A DNA stretch of 11,469 bases from CAKOSP01 sp964369845. Its GTDB lineage: Bacteria > Bacillota_I > Bacilli_A > RF39 > UBA660. The notes under the pieces were generated by a model that searched no databases, was not told the DNA's origin, and saw only the letters and a list, made by a program, of their open reading frames with translations. The stretch is taken from positions 1 to 11,469 of the forward strand of contig CAYJFJ010000030.1 in NCBI GenBank assembly GCA_964369845.1. The letters are read 5' to 3'. Each line of letters opens with the position of its first letter. The first letter of the stretch is position 1. Position numbers and translations under genes: made by a program. Shown here piece after piece: positions 5,330-11,467 of this stretch.

Positions 5330-6604
5330 ATGTTTGTAGATGAACTGATATTAAAAGTAGAAGCTGGTTCAGGTGGTGATGGTTGTACTTCTTTTTGGAG
5401 AGAAAAATATGTTGCTATGGGTGGACCAGATGGTGGTAATGGAGGAAGAGGTTCTGACATTATTTTTAAAGTTGACCAAAATTTAAAAACGTTAATAGAT
5501 TTAAAAGTCCAAAAACAAGTTAAAGGTGAACGAGGAGATCATGGTAAAGGAAGTAGTATGTTTGGCCGTGGTAAAGATCCTGTTTATGTTGCTGTTCCTG
5601 AAGGTACTGTAGTTTATGATTATGAAACTGGTATGGTTTTATGTGATTTAACAAAAGAAGGACAAGAATTTGTGGTTGCTAAAGGCGGAAGAGGAGGAAG
5701 AGGAAATAAATCTTTCGGAACTCATGACAATCCTGCTCCAGCATTTAGTGAAAGAGGAGAACCTGGAGAAGTTAAAACTTTAAAAATTGAGCTTAAAGTA
5801 TTAGCTGATGTAGGTCTTGTAGGAATGCCAAGTGTTGGTAAAAGTACACTTTTATCTGTTGTTTCTGCATCTAAACCAAAAATTGGTGCTTATCACTTTA
5901 CGACTTTAAATCCCAATTTAGGAGTAGTTAGACTTAAAGATCAAAGAGCATTTGTAATGGCAGATTTACCTGGTCTTATTGAAGGAGCTTCTAGTGGTAT
6001 AGGTCTTGGAGATAAATTTTTAAAACATGCGATGCGTACTAGAATTTTAGCGCATGTAATTGATATGGGAGCTATGGAATGTAGAAATCCTATTGAAGAT
6101 TACGAAATAATACGTGCGGAAATAGAAAAATTTGATCAAAAACTTACAAATAAAAAAGAAATTATCATCGCTAACAAGATGGATTTACCAGATGCTGCAG
6201 ATAATTTAGTTAAATTTAAAGAAAAATTTTCTGATAAAGAAATTTATGAAATAAGTGCTATTAATAGTGATAATATCGAAGCTATGCTTGAAAAACTTGC
6301 TGATACTCTAGATTCAATTCCTAAAGTTGATATGTTTGCTAAAGAAGAATTTGAAGATTATATTTTATTTGAATATAAAAATGAAAATTCTTATAAAATT
6401 AAACGTGAAGATAATATTTGGGTTGTTTCTGGAAGAGGTGTTGAAAAACTTCTTAAAATGACTAAAGTTAATGAAGAAGAAGGTTTGAGAAGATTTGCTC
6501 GTAAGCTTAATAAAATGGGTGTTGAAGATGAACTTGAGAAACTTGGTGCTATGCCAGGAGATGAAGTTCAAATATTAGATTATATCTTCATCTACAAAGC
6601 TTAA
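5330..6604 (+). CDS. obgE: GTPase Obg (ribosome assembly / stress)
   Basis: Full-length Obg (424 residues), an essential GTPase associated with 50S assembly and stress signalling. Domain order: glycine-rich Obg fold (1-158, with GGPDGGNGGRGS at 31-42 and GGRGGRGN at 119-126), G domain (159-330) and C-terminal OCT domain (about 345-424). G motifs: G1 GMPSVGKST (165-173), switch HFTTLNPNLG (189-198), G3 DLPG (212-215), G4 NKMD (282-285), G5 SA (309-310). The usual G1 is GFPNVGKST or GYPNVGKST; Met and Ser here are conservative. The ATG at 5330 follows GAGGT (5320-5324). It follows rpmA as in B. subtilis, but spo0B, which separates the two there, is absent. The 3' end overlaps a minus-strand gene by 30 bases. 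Confidence 0.97.
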   Translation: MFVDELILKVEAGSGGDGCTSFWREKYVAMGGPDGGNGGRGSDIIFKVDQNLKTLIDLKVQKQVKGERGDHGKGSSMFGRGKDPVYVAVPEGTVVYDYETGMVLCDLTKEGQEFVVAKGGRGGRGNKSFGTHDNPAPAFSERGEPGEVKTLKIELKVLADVGLVGMPSVGKSTLLSVVSASKPKIGAYHFTTLNPNLGVVRLKDQRAFVMADLPGLIEGASSGIGLGDKFLKHAMRTRILAHVIDMGAMECRNPIEDYEIIRAEIEKFDQKLTNKKEIIIANKMDLPDAADNLVKFKEKFSDKEIYEISAINSDNIEAMLEKLADTLDSIPKVDMFAKEEFEDYILFEYKNENSYKIKREDNIWVVSGRGVEKLLKMTKVNEEEGLRRFARKLNKMGVEDELEKLGAMPGDEVQILDYIFIYKA

Positions 6605-6910
6605 AATATCATTGATTTTTAAAGATTTACTAATGTTACTAGGTAATACTATAATATTAGTATTTTTTTTGTCAGAATTTACTTCTACTATTTTATTTTG
6701 CGGAACATTTTGATATTTAAATATAACAGAATTTTTATTATTTATAGCAATAATATCTAATTTATTTTTAGTGAAAAAAGTATTGATTGAATTCGCATTT
6801 TCAATAAAATAACCATCTAAGTTATTTTTTTTAGCAAGTAAAAAGAAATTTATGTTACTATTTTTTCTTTTTTCTAACCTATAATTATTATTGTTAATTT
6901 TCAAAATCAT
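6575..6910 (-). CDS. DUF192-like small protein, convergent with obgE
   Basis: A 111-residue protein without signal peptide or membrane segment. Its middle part, INTFFTKNKLDIIAINN (42-58), then SVIFKYQNVPQNKIVEV, and the ending SNISKSLKINDILSF (91-105), follow the order of DUF192: the (F)xxKNTxxxLDIIF core, a short strand, then a leucine/isoleucine-rich piece leading to a GxKxGD-like end. Molecular function of DUF192 is not settled. The catalytic or structural Trp/Met of the usual FWMKNT is replaced by FFTKN, and the protein is Asn/Lys-rich, as is general here. ATG at 6908-6910 has GGTG (6916-6919 on the minus strand) as weak ribosome-binding site. TTCATA (6949-6954) and TATATT (6925-6930), 18 bases apart, may be its promoter. 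It overlaps the last 30 bases of obgE tail to tail and contains the obgE terminator. Confidence 0.6.
   Translation of the reverse strand: MILKINNNNYRLEKRKNSNINFFLLAKKNNLDGYFIENANSINTFFTKNKLDIIAINNKNSVIFKYQNVPQNKIVEVNSDKKNTNIIVLPSNISKSLKINDILSFVDEDII
6645..6670 (+). terminator. Intrinsic terminator of obgE, inside the convergent gene
   Basis: AATACTA (6645-6651) pairs perfectly with TAGTATT (6658-6664) around a 6-base loop and is followed by a T run through 6670. It lies 40 bases after the obgE stop and within the coding part of the minus-strand DUF192-like gene. The stem is AU-rich, so strength is uncertain. Confidence 0.6.
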
Positions 6911-6979
6911 ATCATCACCACTTAAATATATTTTGTTACATTAGGTTTTATGAACATTTTTCATTAATTTTTTAATATA

Positions 6980-7009
6980 TTGATATTGTAAAGGTTTTTA
7001 TGATATAAT
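6980..7009 (+). promoter_or_regulatory. Sigma-A promoter of the unrecognised 201-residue gene
   Basis: TTGATA (6980-6985, five of six), 18-base spacer, TATAAT (7004-7009, perfect) preceded by TGA (7001-7003), which makes it an extended -10. The start would be near 7016, twenty bases before the ATG, with GGAGG (7025-7029) inside the leader. It is one of the best promoters in the window. Confidence 0.75.
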
Positions 7010-7035
7010 ATTATCTTGACGTTTGGAGGTTTAAG

Positions 7036-7641
7036 ATGAATAACAATTATTTATTAATTCTTGAAAGTAAACCTGGTGATTTTATGCCCATAGCTTTAAA
7101 TACATTTAGTGAAGGCAAAAATTTTGATGGGTCAATCGAAAGCATAGATGCTATTACTTCTAATTATACTGAAAAAGAACTACTTGAAGAAATTAAAAAG
7201 TTAAATATAGTGCAGTTTCGTAACCTTGAGGGAAAATTGCTTATTAAAGGAAGTGGTAAAGCTAGGCTAGAAGTTCTTTTTAAAGATACTTTTTCTGAAT
7301 TTATTTTAAATGATTATATTATTGATAATATTGAAGATAAACAGTTTTTAAATAAAATATTTAATAAATGTAAAAGTCTGATAGATAATTATAGTAAAGA
7401 AAAAGTAGATAAATACTTGAAAAGATTGAAACTCATTTTGGATTCATCTGCAAATAATGATGAAGAAAAAAACAATAAAGTTAACCAGTTATTTAAACAT
7501 TTAAACATATTACCTTATTGTGTGAAAAGAAAATTTAATTTTTATTTTTTGGAATTAGATATTATTAAGAGAAATAATGATTTGATTTCAAATCCTAATG
7601 TAAATATTGGAATGAAAAAGATATACAAAGACGTTGCTTAG
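7036..7641 (+). CDS. Unrecognised 201-residue cytoplasmic protein
   Basis: I do not recognise this gene. The 201 residues have no signal peptide or membrane segment. The N-terminal third (to about residue 95) looks mixed alpha/beta: MNNNYLLILESKPGD, an acidic helix EKELLEEIKKLNIV (46-59), then strands around GKLLIKGSGKARLEVLF. The rest is strongly helical and rich in Lys, Asn and Asp (for example SKEKVDKYLKRLKLIL and DEEKNNKVNQLFKHLNIL), with a single Cys (near residue 163). It is monocistronic: own strong promoter, good GGAGG site (6 bases before ATG 7036), and a weak terminator candidate after the TAG stop. Neighbours are a divergent DUF192-like gene and a permease, which do not suggest a role. 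Codon and base use match the surroundings, so there is no sign of recent import. Confidence 0.8.
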   Translation: MNNNYLLILESKPGDFMPIALNTFSEGKNFDGSIESIDAITSNYTEKELLEEIKKLNIVQFRNLEGKLLIKGSGKARLEVLFKDTFSEFILNDYIIDNIEDKQFLNKIFNKCKSLIDNYSKEKVDKYLKRLKLILDSSANNDEEKNNKVNQLFKHLNILPYCVKRKFNFYFLELDIIKRNNDLISNPNVNIGMKKIYKDVA

Positions 7642-7669
7642 TTTTTAAGCGTAAAGTTTTTGTTTTTTT
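7636..7669 (+). terminator. Weak terminator candidate after the 201-residue gene
   Basis: GCTTA (7636-7640) pairs with TAAGC (7646-7650) across the TAG stop, followed after a gap of six bases by TTTTTGTTTTTTT (7657-7669). The stem is only five pairs and the T run is not directly adjacent, so this is uncertain. Confidence 0.35.
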
Positions 7670-7693
7670 ATATAAAAAAAATTATATTTAGTG

Positions 7694-7711
7694 TATAATA
7701 CTAATAAGAGG
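7694..7711 (+). promoter_or_regulatory. Possible -10 box and ribosome-binding site of the permease gene
   Basis: TATAAT at 7694-7699 lies 20 bases before the start codon, with no clear -35 at the right distance. AAGAGG (7706-7711) is the ribosome-binding site, 7 bases from ATG 7719. With transcription starting near 7706 the leader would begin at the ribosome-binding site, so this may be a chance -10. Confidence 0.3.
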
Positions 7712-7718
7712 TATATTT

Positions 7719-8864
7719 ATGAAAAATGATAAAAAAATTGACGTAGATGGATTAAATCAAGTAATTACTACCAGTAATAAAATATTAAGACTTGTGTATG
7801 TCTTTATAATAGTAAGCTTAGTAATAGCTGCTATTTATATAGGGCAACAACTTAATGTATTTACTTTTGTAGCTACTATACTTAATATTTTATTTCCGCT
7901 TTTTGCCGGTTTTATAGTAGCGTGGCTGTTTAACCCTTTAGTTTTAAAACTATATAATCACAAAGTTCCGAAAGTTGCTGCCGCGTTAATTGTGTATGCA
8001 GGAATAATAGCTTTTATGTTCTTATTTATTAGTTTATTTGTGCCTGTGATTGTAGATCAAGTTAACACATTTGTTGAGATGCTTCCTAGTTTGAGTAATA
8101 ATTTATTTACTTGGTTAGAAGGAGTTTTTGAATCTTTAGGTGCAAGTGGAGTGGATATCGAGTCTACTCAAGAATCTTTAACTAAAAATTTCCAGGATTT
8201 CTTTTTGAATTTCGCAGAATCGCTTCCTAGTAATGCTGTGAATTTTGCGGGATCTGTATTCTCTGGAATATTAACTTCATTTTTAACGTTCATAATAGGT
8301 TTGTATATGTTAATGGATTTTGATAAAATAAAAAATAGTATTATTAATGTAATGCCTAAAAAACATAAAAATGAAATAATTTTATTATTAAGCGAAATTG
8401 GTGTCGAAGTCAGAAAGTGTGTAAATGGTATTTTATTGATAGCTTCAATGGTGTTTATTTGCGATACAATTGGTTTTGCTATAGTTGGTTTAGAAGCAGC
8501 TTTATTATTAGGTTTATTTTGTGGTATAACTGATTTAATACCATACATTGGTCCATATATTGGTGGTTCTGTTGCAGTTTTAGTTGGTTATAGTCAAGGT
8601 CCAGTTGTTGGAACAGGTGTATTAGTTATTGCTATAATTGTTCAACTTTTAGAAAATTATGTAATGCAACCTGTAGTGATGAGTAAAGCCACATCTACTC
8701 ATCCTATAATAGTTATAGTGGCGCTTTCGATATTTGGATATTTCTTTGGAATTGTTGGTATGATTTTTGCTACACCATCAATTGCTGTTATTAAAGTGTT
8801 GTTTAAGTTTTTTAATAATAAATTCGAAATTTTTGGTGATTTTCGAGCTGCTAGTATTGAATAA
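7719..8864 (+). CDS. AI-2E family transporter (PerM/YrrI-type membrane protein)
   Basis: A 381-residue polytopic membrane protein of the family named after the E. coli AI-2 exporter TqsA; most members have no proven substrate. Visible: hydrophobic segments near 24-42 and 48-75 with the family string FPLFAGFIVAWLFNPL (59-74), another at 86-112, an amphipathic soluble stretch (113-175), then a membrane block with GLYMLMDFDKIK (194-205), the signature GITDLIPYIGPYIGG (269-283), and LENYVMQPVVMSK (311-323) before the last helices. Length and motif order are normal. Its neighbour relation to alaS recalls B. subtilis, where yrrI lies upstream of alaS. The promoter of the following T-box operon begins at its last codons, so the operon is probably independent. 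The name does not imply AI-2 transport here. Confidence 0.93.
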   Translation: MKNDKKIDVDGLNQVITTSNKILRLVYVFIIVSLVIAAIYIGQQLNVFTFVATILNILFPLFAGFIVAWLFNPLVLKLYNHKVPKVAAALIVYAGIIAFMFLFISLFVPVIVDQVNTFVEMLPSLSNNLFTWLEGVFESLGASGVDIESTQESLTKNFQDFFLNFAESLPSNAVNFAGSVFSGILTSFLTFIIGLYMLMDFDKIKNSIINVMPKKHKNEIILLLSEIGVEVRKCVNGILLIASMVFICDTIGFAIVGLEAALLLGLFCGITDLIPYIGPYIGGSVAVLVGYSQGPVVGTGVLVIAIIVQLLENYVMQPVVMSKATSTHPIIVIVALSIFGYFFGIVGMIFATPSIAVIKVLFKFFNNKFEIFGDFRAASIE

Positions 8865-8885
8865 TTAATACTGTTATGATATATT
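8857..8885 (+). promoter_or_regulatory. Promoter of the alanine T-box operon
   Basis: TTGAAT (8857-8862), 17-base spacer, TATATT (8880-8885) preceded by TGA (8877-8879), giving an extended -10. Transcription would start near 8892, just ahead of the T-box leader. The -35 overlaps the end of the permease gene, whose stop codon lies at 8862-8864. Confidence 0.65.
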
Positions 8886-8899
8886 AATTATGTAATTAA

Positions 8900-9074
8900 T
8901 CGTTGAAGAAAAAATATTTTATAAAAGTACTAAAGAGAGTTAGTGGATGGTGAGAACTAATGTATAATTATATTTGGCTATTTTCTGAGATTAATCGGGG
9001 AGACTCGTTAAAACAATTGAGTTAAATAAAGGATGGTACCGCGCTTTTGGCGCTCCTTGGTATTATCTTTTTTT
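8900..9074 (+). ncRNA. T-box riboswitch, alanine-specific (GCU specifier, TGGT T-box)
   Basis: The leader carries T-box landmarks in order: AGAGAG (8934-8939) and GGTGAGAACTAA (8949-8960) in Stem I, the specifier region TTTGGCTATTTTCTGAGA with GCT (Ala) at 8977-8979 followed by A, and the antiterminator. The last is explicit: AAGGA (9029-9033) pairs with TCCTT (9054-9058), the 7-base bulge is TGGTACC (9034-9040), and GCGC (9041-9044) pairs with GCGC (9050-9053). In T-boxes TGGN pairs with the tRNA end NCCA; N = T fits the discriminator A of tRNA-Ala. Both recognition points therefore say alanine, agreeing with alaS downstream. Uncharged tRNA-Ala should allow transcription of the kinase-like gene and alaS. 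The exact 5' border is not certain. Confidence 0.93.
9035..9074 (+). terminator. Regulated terminator of the T-box
   Basis: GGTACCGCGC (9035-9044) can pair with GCGC (9050-9053) and, past a TCCTT bulge, with GGTATT (9059-9064), followed by ATC and seven T (9068-9074). This hairpin consumes the T-box bases TGGTACC, so it excludes tRNA binding to the antiterminator bulge. The terminator pairing is my reading of a compact region where both folds share the GCGC stem. Confidence 0.7.
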
Positions 9075-9088
9075 GTGAAAGGAAAAAA

Positions 9089-9616
9089 ATGAAAATATTT
9101 TTAATTGCTGGTACAGCGCAAAGTGGTAAAGGTGAAATAGCGAAATTCATAAAAGAGTTCTATATTTATAAATTAGAAAGTACTGCTATTACTGAGTATG
9201 CTAAATACCTAAAAAATTTAGCGATGGATTTATCTGATTGGGATGGTAATCCTGTAACTAAACCAAGAAGTTACTTACAAGAATTAGGTAAAACTGTTAG
9301 GAATATAAATCCGGAGTATTTTACAGATAGTTTACTTCGTGATATTGAAATATATTCTGAATATGTTGAAAATATCGTCGTTGCAGATGTTAGAATGCCT
9401 GAAGAGATAGATTATATTAAAAAAGTTTATAAAGAAGATGTATATTCAATTTATGTGGAAAATCAATTTTCTGCTAATGATTTAAGTATTGAAGAAAAAA
9501 TCGATATTACAGAAATAGCTTTAGAAAATTATGATTCTTTTGATTTTACCTTAATCAATGATGGATTAGATAAAGTAAAAGAAAAATTGTTTGATATATT
9601 AGGAGGTTTAAATTAA
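9089..9616 (+). CDS. P-loop NTPase, dNMP-kinase-like, co-operonic with alaS
   Basis: A 175-residue cytoplasmic P-loop protein. The N-terminus MKIFLIAGTAQSGKGEIA has a Walker A G8TAQSGKG15, of the type GxxxSGK seen in nucleotide kinases. A second strand VVADVRMPEEID (97-108) resembles the DVRxPxE segment of the deoxynucleoside monophosphate kinase family (phage dNMP kinase and relatives). A basic segment KPRSYLQELGKTVR (58-71) may serve substrate binding. I infer a nucleotide or related small-molecule kinase; the substrate is unknown. The ATG at 9089 follows AAAGG (9078-9082) and lies outside the T-box. A TTG at 9047 in the same frame lies inside the antiterminator stem and is rejected. The stop overlaps the alaS start (TAATG), so the two genes are translationally coupled and both respond to the alanine T-box. 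Confidence 0.75.
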   Translation: MKIFLIAGTAQSGKGEIAKFIKEFYIYKLESTAITEYAKYLKNLAMDLSDWDGNPVTKPRSYLQELGKTVRNINPEYFTDSLLRDIEIYSEYVENIVVADVRMPEEIDYIKKVYKEDVYSIYVENQFSANDLSIEEKIDITEIALENYDSFDFTLINDGLDKVKEKLFDILGGLN

Positions 9617-11397
9617 TGAAAAAATTAAATTCAGTTGAGTTAAGAAAAAAATATTTAGAGTTTTTTGAAAGTAAAGGACATAAAATTATTACATCATCAT
9701 CAGTAATACCTGAAAACGATCCTACAGTACTTTTTACTACAGCAGGTATGCACCCTTTAGTGCCGTATTTATCAGGTAAAGAAGTTCACCCTGAAGGTGC
9801 TAAATTATGTGATGTTCAAAAGTGTATTAGAACTAGTGATATTGATGATGTAGGAGATAATTCTCATTTAACATTTTTTGAAATGTTAGGTAACTGGTCA
9901 ATAGGAGATTATTTTAAAGAAGACGCTATTAAATATAGTTATGAATTTTTAACAGATGAAAAATATTTAGGAATACCTAAAGATAAATTATATTTTACTT
10001 GTTTTGAAGGAGATGAAACTTCTCCTAAAGACACAGAATCTTACGATATTTGGAGAAGTTTAGGTGTAGAAGATGATCATATATTCTTTTTAGGTAAAGA
10101 TGATAATTTTTGGATTTTAGGTTCTGGAATAGGTCCATGTGGTCCTAGTACAGAAATGTATTATGACACTGGAAAAGATTCTTGTGGTGATGATTGTGAT
10201 CCATCTTGTAGTTGTGGGAAATATTTAGAAATTTGGAATGATGTATTTATGCAGTATTTTTCAGATGAAAATGGTAATTTAACTAAATTATCAAAACAAA
10301 ATGTAGATACTGGAATGGGACTTGAAAGAACAGTGTCAGTTTTAGGTGGGTTTGAATCAGTATATGATATCGAAGATTTTGATTTATTGAAACAAGAAAT
10401 AAGTAAATTGTCTGGGTTAAATTATGAAGATAACAAAAAAGAATTTAGAATTATAATGGATCATGTTAGAGCTTCAACATTTATACTAGCAGATGATAAA
10501 AAAATTGTACCTAGTAATGCAGGAGCAGGTTATGTACTTAGAAGACTTATTAGAAGAACTATAAGAAATTTAAGAAAACTTAATATGCCTTCCGAAAACA
10601 TTGTAGTTCTTGCTAAAATTGTTATAAATCAATATTCTGGTGTATATAACGAACTTTCAAGAAATGAAGAATATTTAATTTCTGAACTTTTAAAAGAAAG
10701 TAATAAGTTTAGTAAAACTTTAAAAGATGGAGAAAAACACTTTTATAAGATCATAAAAAATAATGAAACTAACGTAATTTCTGGCGATGATTCATTTAAA
10801 TTATTTGATACTTTTGGATTTCCTATAGAAATGACTGAAGAGTTAGCTTTAGAAAATGGTTATACTATTGATATAGAAGGATTTAAAGCTAAATTTAAAG
10901 AACATCAAGATAAATCTAGAACTATTGATGCAGGAGCTGCTAAAGGTGGTCTTGCTGATCAATCTGAAGAATCTATAAAATACCATACGCTGGCACACCT
11001 TTTATTAGCTACTTTACAAGAAATGTTTGGTAAGGATGTAATTCAAAAAGGATGTAATATAACTTCAGAAAGAATTAGATTCGATTTTAATCTAGATCAT
11101 AAATTATCAGATGAAGAAAAATCGAAAGTTACTACTAGAGTTAATGAAATGATTTTGTCAGGAGTTGATGTAGTTATGGAAGAGATGACTTTTGAAGAAG
11201 CTAAAAATAGCGGAGCTCATGGTACATTTGTTGACAAATATGACGCTAAAGTTAAAGTGTTTACAATGGGAGATTTTTCAAAAGAAATTTGTGGTGGTCC
11301 TCATGTTAAAAATACATCTGAACTTGGTGAATTTGTTATTACTAAAGAAGAAAGTAGTTCATCAGGAGTTAGAAGAATAAAAGCTGTATTAAAATAA
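9616..11397 (+). CDS. alaS: Short alanyl-tRNA synthetase with SAD editing module but without beta-barrel and C-Ala
   Basis: Class II synthetase charging tRNA-Ala. Catalytic core: KCIRTSDIDDVGDNSHLTFFEMLGNW covers motif 2 (residues 69-94; R72, F87-W94) and GMGLERT (233-239) is motif 3. The tRNA-binding helices include DHVRAST (282-288) and NAGAGYVLRRLIRR (301-314). The editing SAD module is at about 450-593 with zinc ligands H457, H461, C559 and H563 (HTLAH, CGGPH); the 102-residue H-to-C spacing equals E. coli H564-C666. It stops at GVRRIKAVLK, so C-Ala is absent: 593 residues against about 875. About 100 residues before the SAD module (the beta-barrel with the GGQxGD string) are also missing. 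An unusual C190xxxC194xxxC198xC200 follows the active-site strand. The Thr of CGGTH is Pro, as in ThrRS. AGGAGG (9601-9606) is 9 bases from ATG 9616. Confidence 0.95.
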   Translation: MKKLNSVELRKKYLEFFESKGHKIITSSSVIPENDPTVLFTTAGMHPLVPYLSGKEVHPEGAKLCDVQKCIRTSDIDDVGDNSHLTFFEMLGNWSIGDYFKEDAIKYSYEFLTDEKYLGIPKDKLYFTCFEGDETSPKDTESYDIWRSLGVEDDHIFFLGKDDNFWILGSGIGPCGPSTEMYYDTGKDSCGDDCDPSCSCGKYLEIWNDVFMQYFSDENGNLTKLSKQNVDTGMGLERTVSVLGGFESVYDIEDFDLLKQEISKLSGLNYEDNKKEFRIIMDHVRASTFILADDKKIVPSNAGAGYVLRRLIRRTIRNLRKLNMPSENIVVLAKIVINQYSGVYNELSRNEEYLISELLKESNKFSKTLKDGEKHFYKIIKNNETNVISGDDSFKLFDTFGFPIEMTEELALENGYTIDIEGFKAKFKEHQDKSRTIDAGAAKGGLADQSEESIKYHTLAHLLLATLQEMFGKDVIQKGCNITSERIRFDFNLDHKLSDEEKSKVTTRVNEMILSGVDVVMEEMTFEEAKNSGAHGTFVDKYDAKVKVFTMGDFSKEICGGPHVKNTSELGEFVITKEESSSSGVRRIKAVLK

Positions 11398-11420
11398 TAT
11401 CTTTGAAAAAAGATATTTTT
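11396..11420 (+). terminator. Intrinsic terminator of the T-box operon (first of two)
   Basis: AATATCTTT (11396-11404) pairs perfectly with AAAGATATT (11409-11417) around a GAAA loop, followed by further T to 11420. The 5' arm starts inside the alaS stop codon. Confidence 0.7.
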
Positions 11421-11439
11421 CCTAAATTGAAATTTGAAC

Positions 11440-11467
11440 CGCACCACGAAAGTGGTGTGTTTTTTTA
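11440..11467 (+). terminator. Second intrinsic terminator, GC-rich with GAAA loop
   Basis: CGCACCAC (11440-11447) pairs with GTGGTGTG (11452-11459; one G-U) around a GAAA tetraloop, followed by eight T (11460-11467). It is the strongest hairpin in the window by GC content and backs up the AU-rich terminator directly ahead of it. Confidence 0.85.

Noticed and set aside
6365..6571. 68-residue minus-strand frame in the end of obgE
   Set aside because: Antisense to the conserved OCT domain, low-complexity Phe/Asn/Ile content and no ribosome-binding site.
8168..8548. 126-residue open frame on the minus strand inside the permease gene
   Set aside because: It is antisense to conserved AI-2E family sequence, has no ribosome-binding site, and its composition is what the reverse strand of a membrane-protein gene yields.
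8883..8900. Palindrome ATTAATTA-TG-TAATTAAT after the permease gene as a terminator or operator
   Set aside because: No T run follows, it has a 2-base loop and it covers the likely T-box start point; AT-only palindromes are expected at this composition.
9047..9088. An upstream TTG start that would extend the kinase-like protein by 14 residues
   Set aside because: It lies inside the T-box antiterminator and terminator region, has no proper ribosome-binding site, and the added residues do not belong to the P-loop fold; ATG 9089 has AAAGG in front.
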